Of a DNA stretch of 64,000 nucleotides, positions 35,747 to 48,129 are shown one piece after another. The notes beneath the pieces were generated by a model. That model saw only the letters and a list, made by a program, of their open reading frames with translations, ran no database searches and was not told the DNA's origin. The DNA is taken from NCBI GenBank assembly GCA_023512835.1, contig CM042091.1, forward strand, positions 42,856,107 to 42,920,106. The letters are read 5' to 3'. Position 1 is the stretch's first letter. Each line of letters opens with the position of its first letter. Position numbers and translations under genes: made by a program. Source of the stretch: Taxillus chinensis (Eukaryota > Streptophyta > Magnoliopsida > Santalales > Loranthaceae).

Positions 35747-38159
35747 CGTGTCCTCTTCCTCTCTTCTTCGTCATCTACCTTGGTGACACACAATTATCAC
35801 CACACCGACCAGATCTCTATCAACGCCAGCTCCTCCATCCCTCGGTCCTCTCTCTCTTCTCTCCCTTGGACCCAGTCCACTCGAGCCAAGCCATAATGGC
35901 TCAAAACTCACCCAACCATCTCAACCATGGTCAGGCCACCCATGGCCGGCCACCCCATCCAACTCAACCATGGTCAGGCCGGCCGATCACGTTGCCAACC
36001 CAAGCCAAACCCTAATTCTTCTTCCCCTATTTAAACCTAACCAAATTGTCAACCTAGGGGGCTCTCACAATTTACAAAACCCAATTACAATATATTTTCT
36101 CCCTCTTGACCCAAGTCCTCTTTTTCCTCGATCCCTATAGAGAGTCCCCTGGCCGGCTGAAAATTGTACCGTGGCTGAAAATTATACCACTGGCCACCGC
36201 CTTTGCTCGCCCCAGCTTGTTGTCGCCCCAACCACCATAACGGCCGGCCTTTTTGTCCATCATAAAATCTCACCCATTCCTCCCTCAAATCTGAATCAGG
36301 CGCCATCACCTCACCCCCTTTGCCTCACTAACACGGCCGTATAATAGAAGAGAGGCGAAGCCATGACGCTTAGTAACTAAAGAATAGGGGATAGAAAAGA
36401 GCGTGAGGGAGACAAGGGAAGATGAGAAGTATAGGAGAAGGCACCTAGGGTAGCGACCGGTCAGTGTTCAAGGCAGACAAAGGAGGACGTTCCCGGGCAT
36501 GGCTAAAATTACAGAGATTAATTTGGTCTGTTGTGTTTTTTTCTCTTCTTCTTTTTTCTTTTTTCCTTATTTTGTTCCTCTGTTTTATGTTTTGGATTAC
36601 TGGTTTATTTGGTCATCCTCAGTCAGTATTATCACCACTTGTACATGGTTTTGGGGTGGAGTTTTCTTTTTGTACGTTATTAGAAATCCCCTATGTTTAT
36701 TTTATTGTTGTGTGTGTTTATGTTTGTTGTTATTGGCTCATCGGCCCTTCTTAGAAGTTCAGTGAGCATGGGTAGCCTTGTTTTTTTATGAGAGGCTTAG
36801 TCAATGGGTATAGCACAGATATATTAGCAACTGACCGTCTTTACTTTAGCAAGACTAGATAAAGCAGATTTAGTGTCCTTTTTTTCATGCATGAATGTTC
36901 TTCCCCTCTCTTCCCACGCGAATGTTATGTTGTTTTCTGTTTGAAGTTTTTGTTATACTCATTTTCCAAAAAAAAAAAAAATCATAGCGTCGATCTATGG
37001 CTTTATATCATTTTCCATCAAGGTTTAAATATTTTATAAGCTCATTGTTTCACTGATTGCATTTCCTATTCCGCTAATTTTCACTATTTTTGCGTCTTTC
37101 ACTTGCTCCTACATTTCTTCTTAATGTTTCCTCTCTGCCCCATATTCTCCCTGATCTTATGTTTAGTACAGGATATGTTATGTAATGTTGTTGTATAGAG
37201 TCAAGTTGTGTATGTTTAGGGTCCGATTTTGTAGGGTCATATGCAACCTCATGGCTCTGCTTTTGTTTGTATTTATTTTATCTTATTAGCCTTAGGATTA
37301 ATGTTAGTTTCCATCCAGTGATGCAGTTATGAGTTTTTTGACCCTTGTCTATTGTAATTTGTAAACTAAACATAGTGGAAAGAAAGAAAAAAAGAGAAAA
37401 AAACTAAAGCTAAAAGAATAAAAGAAAAAGAAAGAGAGAAAAAGTGAGTTTCTACTTTACTTGTGCATGCCACAATCACACACCACACATTTACTTTTAC
37501 TGGTTGCTTTTAATTTTTATTATTTTATCGAAACAAAACGAAAAAAAACAACAAAAAAATGTTTTGTTAGTTTTTAGATTTTTAACAAGCACTTGGACTT
37601 TCTTTTGACTTTTTGTCATTTATTATTTTTTTAGCGTTATAGGAAACATGTATTTTAAATTTTTAATTTTGAACATAGGACTTAGATAATTTAAGCCATA
37701 GGATTCCTTTAGCTTTTAAATAAATTGGATTTAATATGTAACTTTAATAAAGAATTTAGAAAAAAAAATGTCAAAAAAAAAATAAATCAAAAAATTATTA
37801 GGATGTCCTTTAAACTCCCCAGGATAATTAGACTTAATTCTAACCTTGACAAATAACTTAGACAAATAAAGAATAGTAACAGTCATAGTTCGTTGAAAAT
37901 TAAGCGATTAAAACTAGTTAGAAACCTCCAAACTCTTAAGATAGGTACTGAAAGGGCGTTGTAGGGGTGTTAATCCTTCATCACATGTAATTAACTCTTG
38001 GGCCCAGTTCTAGTGACAATTTTTTTAAGTGACTAACTATACCCCAAAAGCAGTTGATGGCGACTCCGTATTTTTTCATCATCATTTTGGTGAAGGATGG
38101 GAGAACTACATCTCCAAAAGTGGGTTTCCCCCGAACGAAATCCGATGATGACAGAGAAT

Positions 38160-38420
38160 TTGTAGGGAATTGGTTTTGAAATATTTAGAACAATTGGAGG
38201 TTTTTGGACAGGGCTTCTACCCATTCCTGGACCATGGATGAGGATGGAGAGGCCTCAGCATCAGCTTGTTCTTCGCCTTCAATAATGGAGGCCCATGAAG
38301 GAAAATGCCTTTGTGAAGCACCTTCAGGAAAATCTTGGACCTCTTTGTCTTTGTTTTTCTTGCGCCCCATTTTAATGGAAGGGTGGAAATGGAAACAGGG
38401 CTTGGCGGGGTCAAGGCCTG
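38160..38420 (-). other. Unassigned short ORF downstream of the pararetroviral pol
   Basis: A minus-strand frame begins MGRKKNKDKEVQDFPEG, continues into an acidic Ser-rich stretch (EGEEQADAEAS) and ends after VEALSKNLQLF. It follows the RNase H end almost directly. I do not recognise it. It may be a small accessory frame of the endogenous caulimovirid or chance coding. A basic N-terminus with an acidic middle is all that can be seen. Confidence 0.35.
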
Positions 38421-38424
38421 TTTT

Positions 38425-39542
38425 GTAAAAATTCACGGGTTAAAAAATTAGGAATATAATTCTTATTACCTTTAATAAATTCAATATCAAAATCAAAGAT
38501 GCTAATAAGAGCCTGCCACCTGGCAAATATTTGTTTGGAAGTGAGGCTTTGGATATCTTTTTGTAATATTTCTTTGGTAGATTAATAGTCAATGCGAAGA
38601 AGGAACTTTTGATTTAATAAGTTACTTTAAAATTTAGAAATAAAAAGAATTATTGAAAGTATTTCTTTTTGACCGTTGAGTAATTCTTTTGGCATTCATT
38701 CCAATGACCCATAGTAAATTGGATGATTTGTTCATGATTGTTAATGGATTATTTTAAACTACCACCATAACCGAGATCAGAGACATCAGTTTCAACTATT
38801 TTGGAAGATTAGGATCAGCAATATGAAGATAAGGAATAGTTTCAACTTCAGTTTTTATTTGTTTAATAATGTTAGTATGTTCATATGTCCACGGAGGAGG
38901 ATTCTTTTTTAACCTATCATAAAGGGGTTTAACAGTGCGATTAATATTTTGGGCAGAAGTCTAAAATATAATTTAAACTTCCTAAAAACCTTTGAAGTTG
39001 AGTTTTATCCAATATTTTATCAGGAAATTTTTGGTCAAAAACAATGGTTCTTTCTATTGGGGTAATCATCCCATTGGAAATATAATGTCCTAAAAAACGG
39101 ACTTTGGTTTGGAAAAGAGAAATCTTGGGTTTGAAAACAACTAGGCCATTTTTTTTCACAATGTGAAAGAAAGTTTGAAATGTTTAAAGTGTTGCTCAAT
39201 AGAGGAAGAGAAAACAAAAACATCATTAATATAAACACTACAAAAATTAGAATATGGATTGAATATGTCATTCATAATTCTTTGAAATTCAGATGGAGCA
39301 TTTTTTTAATCCGAAAGACATTACTCTTCATACGTATTGGCCAAAAGAAACAGTAAAAGCAGCTTTGTAACGATCTTTTGGATGGATTTGGACTTGCCAA
39401 AATCCGGATTTCATGTCAAATTTTAAAAAAAATATTTGAAGAATATAGTTTTTGTAAAAGATCTTTTTTGTTTGGAATGGGATAACGAATCCATTGGAGT
39501 GCTTTGTTAAGTGGTTTACAATTGATAACAAGTCTAGGTGTG
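38425..39542 (-). pseudogene. Endogenous pararetrovirus (Caulimoviridae) RT and RNase H fragment
   Basis: Old integrated copy of a plant DNA pararetrovirus. Minus strand: an RT start region with KFDMKSGFWQVQIHPKDRYK (near 39440-39370), a palm segment with FLGHYISNG and TQLQRFLGSLNYI at 39130-38960, and an RNase H catalytic-type motif ETDVSDLGYGG near 38790-38757. An RNase H end region with FDFDIEFIKG follows near 38490. Several frameshifts and stops break the frame between these blocks. Motifs exclude copia and gypsy; the genus cannot be fixed. The 5' side is cut by the solo LTR starting at 39543. Confidence 0.85.
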
Positions 39543-40651
39543 TGTAAGACCCGCAAAAAATTTAAGCCCTTCCTTAAATAGTAATAATAATAATGTCATT
39601 ACTAAAAAATAGTTAGAAAGAATATTTTAGATATTATCAAAATAAAAATAAGTACCCAATATAGTCATTTAAGTAGCATGTGACTAGTAAGTAGCCGTTA
39701 GAATAGTAACTAGCAGTTGGAATAGTAACTAACCGTTGGAATAAGTAACTAACTGTTATGAATAGTATCCGTTTGAATTGTTATAAATAGGTATGTGTAT
39801 GTAATAATGTTTTATAATATTATACTTTATAAGTTTATAAAGTAAGAAATCATGGAATATAATGTTATCTTACTTTATTATTTATTGATTACGCAATTAT
39901 ATTATTTTATCCGCGTTAATATTAAATACGTTATAAAAAAATAAAATAAAATAATTTCTTATACGTCATAAAAAGTTTAGATGCTATATATTATGTCATT
40001 TAGTTTCTTAAACCAAATTACTATGGGTAAGTAAGTATTACAAGCCTTAACTTTACCAAAAGTATGAAACATAGGTAAGACCCAAAAATTTGAATAAGGC
40101 AGATTCTGGAGGTCCCATTCAAAAATTCATAACTTGAGTTATACAGATCCAATTGACATGAAACCAAAGCCCATTTGTTCCTTTATCACTTAGCTAAAAC
40201 GTGTAAAACTTTCAGAATTTAATATGAAGCCAATCAATTCCAGAAGTTAAAATACTACACATAGGTTCAGTGTGAACGGGTAAACATTTTAGTATGACTT
40301 TAAAATTCAATAACTTTTGTTATACACATGTAAAAATTATAAAATTGGTACCTATTTGTAGATATTTGAGTTACTAATGCAATACAATTGGCCATTTGTC
40401 AAAAACTACAAAATTAAAAACGTTATAATTGAATTAGTAGGGAGTACACCAATGTGGACTTTTGATGCCAAAGGAACCTTCTAGGTTTAAAAGTCTTAAA
40501 ACATTTTTAAATGGTAGGAGGAGATAACCACGTTTTTAATAAGAGATAATATGAGGAAAATAAAGTATTATATATATTTTAAATAATTTAATTTAATGCC
40601 AAAGTCAAATTCGTACACTATTTTTCACACTATTACACCTACCACCTTACC

Positions 40652-40659
40652 TATAAATA
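40652..40659 (+). promoter_or_regulatory. TATA box of the plus-sense solo LTR
   Basis: CTATAAATAG followed by a C/T-rich leader, about 1.1 kb inside the LTR; supports the plus orientation. Confidence 0.5.
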
Positions 40660-40847
40660 GCATGCCTCACTTCCCTTCTCAAGCACTCTTTCCATTCAAA
40701 TAAGCCACAAAACTCTCCTCCAAATACTTCCCAAAAAGTTCTATTAACACCCCAATAGCCCTCCAAGCCTTCTCTTCTCTCAATCTTTCTCTCACTTGTT
40801 GGAAGTTCCAAGAGGTAAATATTTCAAGCATATATTAATCATGTTCT

Positions 40848-41200
40848 TCCTCCTCATACATATATATATTATGGATGGCCTTGCCCCTCAATATATATAT
40901 GTATATTTATTAAACAATACGTATATGTATATATATAAATTATTATTATTCCATGGAAGGCTAAGCCTCCTCATACATATATATATTATGGATGGCTTTG
41001 CCCCTCAATATATATATGTATATGATATGTATATATGAGTATATAGATTATTATTATTCCATGGAAGGCTAAGTCTCCTCATACATATATATATTATGGA
41101 TGGCTTTGCCCCTCAATATATATATGTATATTGTATAGTATATATATGTATATTGTATAGTATATACGTATATTATATATGTATATGTATACGTATAGAT
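40848..41200. repeat. Three-copy tandem repeat, ~108-117 bp unit
   Basis: TCCTCATACATATATATATT followed by ATGGATGGC(C/T)TTGCCCCTC and a TATATG-rich stretch starts at 40848, 40968 and 41076; copies two and three are preceded by CCATGGAAGGCTAAG. It lies in the leader part of the solo LTR. Confidence 0.85.
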
Positions 41201-42148
41201 TATTATTATTATCATGAGAAGTTTTTCCACCATAATATACTTATATATGTCTCTCAATATATTATTTATGAATATATTATTATTATTCAAACTAAAATAT
41301 TAACTTTTAAATTTTATTTCAAGGTTTATAAACGCGGAAGACAAAAAAGATAGTAAGGATCCCCTCTTCTTTCCTTACCACGATCTCCGACGTGGAAATT
41401 CATTTTCTATTTCTTCTCTATATTTATATCTCAAGATTTTTTTTCTTATAATATTATTTTAAGAAGAATTAACTTTCTTTGGCACTTCTTGGAAACTTGG
41501 TAATCTAATTTATTGAATGGTGAATACCCCTTTTACTTATCGGGGCTATTATTGCAAGATCTTCCTTTACGTTGAAATTTACCATTGATGTGATTGTTTG
41601 AAAGTTTGTGAAGATATGTTTTATGTTTGGCAATATGTTTATGGGTGGTTCCGGAAAGACCTCCAATGCATTGGGTAAAGAACATCACTGGAGAGTGTCA
41701 ATCCAGTTGATAACAAGTTATGCAAGATATCTAGGTGGTGAACCTAGATGAGTAGATATTCTTATTTTTCCATGAGTTGATTATTCTCCATATATTATCC
41801 CTTACTTTTAACCTTACTGGGCTATTTGAGCTCATTTCCTTTCATGTTTTGTTTCAAACCCCAGGGAACTAGGAGAAAGCAAGGATGCTAGGATAATGGT
41901 GTCAAGAGTGCTTGGAATAAAATCATAAGAAGATTATGCATGTAGTATTTATGTCATGTAAAACTATAATGGGTTATCAACACCTAGTCTCTAAACGCTA
42001 AACCTTAGAGATCTTGTGATGAGTCTTGATGTAATAAATAAACCATCGAATTTATGTTGAGTAATAGATTACTATTCATATAATTGTAATATTTTATTTA
42101 TCTAACGCACCCGGTCTGGAAGTCCAGATTTGGGGGCGTTACAGTGTG

Positions 42149-42248
42149 CCTCTTTCTATTTCAGCATTTTTGTTAACATAAAAAGCAATGCAAGACCATG
42201 GCAACCTAGATTTTTAAATTAAACTTTTGGATTCTAAATCCTAGATTT
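42149..42248 (-). pseudogene. Endogenous pararetrovirus fragment between two insertions
   Basis: About 100 bp between the solo LTR (right TSD) and the SIRE element (left TSD). By position it must be the continuation of the caulimovirid upstream of its RT start; no diagnostic motif fits in so short a piece. Confidence 0.6.
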
Positions 42249-42253
42249 CTTTT

Positions 42254-43558
42254 TGATGGTCCCTTCGAGCCTAAAGGGGGGTGAATAGGCTCTTATCGAA
42301 ACTCTTTTTAATTTCTTAAGACACCACACTAATCTAGTTAAGTGATAGAATCACTGCGGAAGATAACCAGATATTATTTTATTATCAAGAGATAATTACA
42401 ACAAAATAGAAGCAAGACTCTTTTACACTCTGTTTACAAAAGGATTCACACACTAGCCTAGATTATATCTTTGAGCACTTGTGCATACATAGGGTTAATT
42501 CAGGCTCGTTCGCTAACTAACACAAATGTACAAGTATGAATATTTATACAAACATTCCTAAGAGACAACCTTGGAACTTGTAGTTCCGGAATGCGTTCAG
42601 CACTAACTATTCCTCGGTAATCTCTCTGTCTTGACTGCTGCGGTTTGTGGAGCTCAAGATCTTGGGTTTGAAGAGTATAAGTGCCTTTGTGAGTTCCCAA
42701 ATATAATTAAGGTTGTGTCCACATATTCGGGTGATCCACGTGTAAGATTCTTCAGGTTCTCAATGAGTTTGTCTTACATCGGGACGCCACGAGATGATAG
42801 CTTTAAATGCGGTAAATTGAAGTAGCATCTGCTTGGTCCGGTGTAATTTTCCTTACTCCGTTGCTAATGAAGCTCGGAACCTTACTCCGTGTCAGTGGTT
42901 GCTTACTCCGTATCTATTTGGTACTGGAATCCTTAGTCCGTGTCAGCGCTTCCTTACTCCGCATGTATGTTCCTTACTCCGTATGTAAGTTCCTTACTCC
43001 GGGCGAGTCTAAGGGATCGGAGTGCTTACTCCGTACTAGCGCTTCCTTACTCCGTATGTAAGTTCCTTACTCCGGGCGAGTCTAAGGGATCGGAGTGCTT
43101 ACTCCGTACTAGCGCTTCCTTACTCCGTATGAGTAAGTTGTCCGGATTCCTTACTCCGCATCTAGTTTCCTTAGTTCGTGTAAATAAAGACTTGAGTCCT
43201 TATTCCGCATTAGTATTCCTTACTCCGCATGTTGGAAGACTCGGATGTCTTACTCCGTATCTTCTTTTACTTCGTGCGACCTTGTGGACCAGGATTCTTA
43301 CTCCGTATCACTTTGACTTAGTCCGCACGAATGTTCCTTATTCCGCATGTATTGAAAACTTGGTTATTTACCAAGTGTTTGACGACACTCACTTTTGTCC
43401 GGATCAGGATTATGTATCCTGTCCTTAGCCTTGCTCTTACGAGTGTATCTCCGGATTAATAACATATCTTCTGCAATGACTAAAGAAACATAAAAGATCT
43501 CAAATCAAATTATATAGGGCTTTATTGGCATTATCCAAATTCTGGGCTTGATCCAACA
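42254..43558 (-). repeat. 3' LTR of the SIRE-type element (1305 bp)
   Basis: Near-identical to 55361-56770 apart from copy-number change in the CTTACTCCG array and a ~12-bp indel near 42385. The minus-strand TATA box reads TATAAATA near 42540-42547. Confidence 0.95.
42835..43350. repeat. CTTACTCCG (CGGAGTAAG) array in the 3' LTR
   Basis: More than twenty copies of TTCCTTACTCCG or close variants at irregular 15-30 bp spacing, including two copies of a ~70-bp higher-order unit (GGGCGAGTCTAAGGGATCGG plus flanks). Confidence 0.9.
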
Positions 43559-43560
43559 AT

Positions 43561-43571
43561 CTCCCCCAATT
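43561..43571 (-). other. Polypurine tract of the SIRE-type element
   Basis: Minus strand AATTGGGGGAG lies two bases before the 3' LTR start (TGTTGGATC), the expected plus-strand primer position. Confidence 0.8.
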
Positions 43572-44009
43572 ATGGATATGCCCAAACCCTTTGTAATCTG
43601 ATCTGGTAAGCAGTGCAAAAAGATATCATACGGAATACGCATCACAACCAATTTCATTTATCAGCAACAAAATACAATTCAGCCTTTATACAAGATTTTC
43701 ATTAAGGTACATAAGGCTTACTATACTTGAAGATCATAGTTGCTGCTTTCTCTCTAAGCTCCATTGTCTGCTTCATCGTATAAGTGGTGTGTTGGCTCCA
43801 AGACTTGTCCACAGTCAAGAATGACTTGATGAAGTAACAGACAAAGGCCCCGTAGCTATCTCCATCCGGCTGTTGTGGCACTTGCTTCTTGCCCCGGAAT
43901 GTCGCCTTCTTTCTCGGTTGGACTCAAGGGTGTGATGCCCAACTCTTCGTATAATCCAGCTTTCTTCACAGCTTGTCGCTGAGGCACGGTGGTTCCCATT
44001 GATTCTTTC

Positions 44010-46415
44010 TTACAAAATGCTCCACAATCCGATGAGAATCAATCGAATCATTTGTTTGGACCGAATCATGAAGACAACCATCATGAAATGTGGCGACATG
44101 ATCCGGTACGGAATGAGGATGGTTGAGAGAGTTTTCCATGGCTTGCTATCCTTAGCAGTTCCGTCGATGAAGGACTGAATGAGATCTACACTGGGAAGAT
44201 AGCCTTCATTCCAGCACGGCAGAACTTCAAACAAGTGCCCATCCTTGTATAGAGATGGAAACAGCCTCATCTCCATTTTAGCAGCCCTAGAGAAGTTGTC
44301 AATGTCTTCGTTGTAAAGAGTCCTTTCTCCGAACAAAGGGTCTGAATGTCGGCCGGGGAGAAAGGGTGCAGTCGAGAGACATCTTCTCTCGAGAAGACGC
44401 AGCAGTAGGACTTCATTGCCTTGCGCACGCTTCCATCCGCATCAGAAGGGTCATACGCCGCATATGATGGGAGGAAGGTGTCAGCTGCGGATGAAGAGGC
44501 TAGAGGAGGAGCTGCAGTTGAGGAGCTTGGCTGAGAGAAGCGGCTACGTTTGGGAATTTGAACTCTCGGAAGCAATGAAGAGGCAGACCGCTTCTCAGCA
44601 CGAGTGGATGGTTGTGGTGCAGAAGGAGTAGGATCAGATGACACTCTCTCCCCCGGTTTGGTAGATCACCGGGAAGCAACGGGAGGGCGAGCCATCGTGT
44701 GCGCCAGGTCCGCAAAGGAGGTAGACAAGGAATGGACGGACGAGGCAATGAGATCCATCTTCTGTTCCATGAAAGTAGAGGAATCAGTGAGAGCAGAGAG
44801 GAGTTGGGCGCCAAGTGCATCAACCTTGGCGGCGATGGCGGATAATTAGGCGCTATGAGCCTGAGTGTGTCGGTCTAGCTGGGCGGAGAGCACAACATCG
44901 GAGTGGACCGTGCCAAAAGAGGCACGCCCAAGGACCAACTCCGGAGCTTTGGAGGACTCCCCCGCATGAACAGGAGCAGGAGTGCGCTAGGCAGAGGAGT
45001 CCGCAGGAGTATCAGCAGCATCAGCAGAAGGGGCATCCGGAGCAGCAGAGGCATCCGGAGCAGCTGACCCGCTTTGACCAGATAGGTCAATCACGGGAAT
45101 GAAGTCAACAGGAGAAGAGGGGCCAGCCTTAGCAGGGGAAGGACCCCGGGCAGAATGGACCAGGCTGGAGGGGGTAGGGAACGGCACATCTGGAATGGAG
45201 GCCGGCGTAAGAAAGCTGTGATCCAAGTTCCAGATGATCATGGTCTCCAGGGATTGGGTATGGCGCGTGTAAAACACCCGGAGATCGTTGTCAGTAAGGG
45301 AGGTGGTGTGGGCAAGGCTGAAAACGGAGCCATAGGTCCGTTAAGGTGTCGGCGGAGAGATGGTCAAGATAATCTCGGGGTTGAGGGAGGGGAGGCAAGG
45401 GAGCTTCCGGAGCAGATACCGGGACATTAGCAGTGGCGGTAGCAACGGCGGTATCAACCGCGGCAGTAATAGCGGAGGTGGAGAGAGTGGGGACATCCGC
45501 AGCAGAGGGGGCTGAGGAAACAGCTTTAGGGGCACTGCGCTGAGATGACCCCGCAACCTCAGACGGATCAGCACGAACGCTGTGCTGGGAGGCTCGAGAA
45601 AGAGAAGGTGCTGCAATGGACCGAATCCGGGAGGATCGGGGTGCAGAACTGACATCAGGGGCTTGGCTGTCAGAGGGGTCACCAACAGAACTGCCTTGTT
45701 GTTCCGAGGCAGGGAGAATGTGGAGAGCTACGGAGGGACGGCGGGCTGTCATGTTCCCATCCGGCGTAAGATAACGGAGGTAATAAGCCGAGGGAAATGG
45801 AACAGCATCATAGCGGGCGAAATGGTCCGGATGAAGATGCCGGAAGACAATGCTGAGTATGCGCCTAAAGGAATGGTTCTTGGGACCATTCTGCAGCAGT
45901 CGAAACAAGAACGTCCCCCAGTCCATCGGAAGACCTTTAAAAACGCCATACATGGCCAGGAGAAGATCGTAAGGAACCGAGTCCAGAGCTCAAGTGCGAG
46001 CCAGTAAACAGCAACTCAGTATGGTCGCCATACACCGATAGCGACCTTGGAAGGATTTCACCTTGTATTCCTTGCCTTTTTGGGTGCAACCTATAGAAGC
46101 CGCCATTGGATCGGCATTTGGGCACTGTGGTTCACCGGGGGGTAGGTGGAGAGCAGCGCGGAGAACGACAGGAGTGATGATGATGGATTCACCGCGAACA
46201 TAGGAGATGATGGAGTCGGTGGTACAGCGAATCCTTTGGTAATACTCAATAATGTCGTCAATAAGAAGATTGACAGGATTGGAGATCAAGTTGAGGATAT
46301 GCGAGGCTTTGAGTAGAGGGCGAAGTTGGAAAAACCAGTCCGGAGGGTTAAAGAAAGCACTCCAATCGACCAGATGACCAGGATTAACGCCAGATAGAGA
46401 GATTCTGGGTGCCAT
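44010..46415 (-). pseudogene. Env-like/additional ORF of the SIRE-type element, broken
   Basis: Lies 3' of pol in the element's sense direction. The frame opens MAPRISLSGVNPGHLVDWSAF at 46415, with hydrophobic and IIEYYQRIRCTTDSIISYVRGE segments, and runs to an in-frame TGA at 45990. It resumes in the same frame at 45953 (MYGVFKGLPMDWGTFLFRLLQ) to 45291. A frameshift near 45340 passes to the 45277-44987 frame, and further pieces follow at 44644-44010. The second half is Ser/Pro/Ala-rich. Position and composition match the extra ORF known in SIRE elements, called env-like or plant-transposon-protein-like; its function is unknown and no fusion or surface motif was seen. Confidence 0.65.
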
Positions 46416-46829
46416 TGTAGATGAAGGTTGAAGGACGAGAGGAAAGGTGAGGTCTTGGGTATCAAAGGAGCAACGAGAGGTTTAGGGATTTGAAATGAGC
46501 AATACTCGTGCTTCGCAGGAATGACCAAAATATATAAGACCGAGGCTGTGAATGTCAGCGGTTCTAGGGATGTGGCGAGTGAAACAGTGAACCGCTTGAC
46601 AGGCTGATGTCATTAGTCTTGATATCGGTGCGCCTCCGAATGAAACGATGTCGTGGAGACCGCATGACCAAATAAGGGTAACAGCTGTTTGCCATCCGGT
46701 GAAGTGTGTGCATCCCGAGATTTGCATTTAATGAATCATCATGATTCCTCCTCAAAAGCACGCGATATATAAGAGGACATGGATTATCGCAATTTGACAG
46801 TGTCAGGAGTCCGGAGGAATGAACCGACA

Positions 46830-48129
46830 ATCATCCGGAATCAATGATAGTCGGGTGAGGAGTATCCGGATGAAAAGTAGACCATGTCCGTAGTAACAGA
46901 GTGCGGTGAGAGAGAAAAGTAGATTCCTTTGTTGTCAATAAGTCAAAGAGAAGAGAAGTACCACAACACTTCAAATCCAAGACTATGGACTAGATGTATC
47001 GATACGGTTACAAAGAAAATCTGAACCTGTAGCTAAAAAAAATGAACTGAAAATACAAAAGCTTAACAGGCAAGGATTAGTACGGATAAGAGAAAATAAT
47101 CAGTGAATAACGACATAATCCGAACTAATGAGAAACAGAACTTATGCATTACAAAGAATGTAATAGACATATACATACGAGAGAATGATCAATATTACTG
47201 AATCAGGACATATGTCAGATAATAAATACACAAGTTCATATAGGTCAACATAGCGAAATCGTCCTGCTGAACGACATAGCTAAGATTAATTAAAAATCAT
47301 ATGATTTGGCCAAATTAGGATTCATGAGTGAAAGATGAGGAAGCGGACACATGTCAAAAGTAAGCAGGTGATTAGCCAATTAAAATGCATGGCTGAAGAA
47401 GGAAAATACATCCAAGCATGCCACTATTCCGATTCAAAACAAGCATGTCCAGTCGGATCCAGGAAGTAAAGGTTTAGAGGAGGGAGTATCCGAGACATAT
47501 TAGGGGGGTCATTACGAGGTAATAGATGAAATTTAAGCTCCCCTGTAGATCATTTGATCCTCTCAATGAAAGACTCCCCCTCAAATAGACGGCCAGGAAA
47601 GAGGTCATGAGACATATACGGGTGGGGGGGGGGGGGGGGGTATTACTCGAATAATATATAAAGCATTTTCTCCCCCGTAGATTGTGCAATCCTCTCGGTT
47701 GACCTTTCCGGTTTGTAGAAATTCAAGACTTGTCTATCTTATTAGAAAACTATACTTGGTGCCGATCGATCGCGATTGAATATTCATCCACCAGGCATTC
47801 CGAGCTAACCCATTTCATTTCTTCAACTATACATGTTAATAGAGTAATCTAAATGAACATGCTTTTGTCATGTGGTGATCAGTGGAAATTAAGATCATGA
47901 AACCAGAAAGAGGTGAATCATATAAACTTTAATCATGTTTGCTTAAGCGACTTCAGTCGGGAAACGCAAGCATCCTCCCATTATGAAGTTGATATTAATA
48001 TCAGAAGCATGAAGCCGTTAATCGATAAGTATGATCAGCATTAAAGTCGGTATGTATCTGCTACTTTCAATAAAAGCACAATGCATTTTCCGATAAGTAA
48101 GTATCTTGTTGGGTAAGTTAAATGTGAAG
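46830..48129 (-). other. SIRE-type element spacer between pol and the env-like ORF
   Basis: Non-coding in all frames apart from short chance ORFs. Contains a run of 17 G (47624-47640), seen as poly-C in the element's sense. Confidence 0.5.

Larger units (their letters stand above)
33280..38080 (+). mobile_element. Candidate Tat/Ogre-type Ty3/gypsy LTR, split by a solo LTR
   Basis: Joining 33280-33406 to 35752 gives continuous sequence across the target site. It carries a CT-rich leader, a TATTTAAA box at 36028-36035 and a long T-rich region, then GGTACTGAAAGGGC followed by GTGTTAATCC, a pattern I associate with the 3' end of Tat-lineage LTRs. At 38058 lies TGGCGACTCC, a PBS-like motif of that lineage. 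No gypsy coding sequence follows; pararetrovirus sequence starts instead. The left end is not defined. Confidence 0.45.
39543..42143 (+). mobile_element. Solo LTR, gypsy-type (Tekay-like), 5-bp TSD GTGTG
   Basis: Starts TGTAAGACCCGC and ends GGGGGCGTTACA, 2601 bp, flanked by GTGTG at 39538-39542 and 42144-42148. It sits in the RT region of the pararetrovirus copy. A TATAAATA lies at 40652-40659, and the ACTGGGCTATTTGAGCTCA block near 41815 parallels ACTGAGCCCTTATGCTCA in the LTR at 956-2103, both in plus sense. Termini resemble the other Tekay-like LTRs, but the body differs, so it is a distinct subfamily. No internal sequence remains. Confidence 0.92.

Noticed and set aside
36085..36309. Minus-strand 74-codon ORF in the Tat-like LTR
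   Set aside because: No motif, and it lies in LTR leader sequence that is plus sense by its TATA box.
42835..43350. CRISPR-like array
   Set aside because: Repeats are too short, spacing is irregular, and the block is inside a retrotransposon LTR of a plant genome.
42940..43428. 162-codon plus-strand ORF in the SIRE LTR
   Set aside because: Produced by the CTTACTCCG repeat (reads LTP/YSV repeats); antisense to the element.
44416..46007. Plus-strand ORFs opposite the env-like region
   Set aside because: Shadows of the GC-rich Ser/Pro/Ala-coding minus strand; the plus frames have no motifs.
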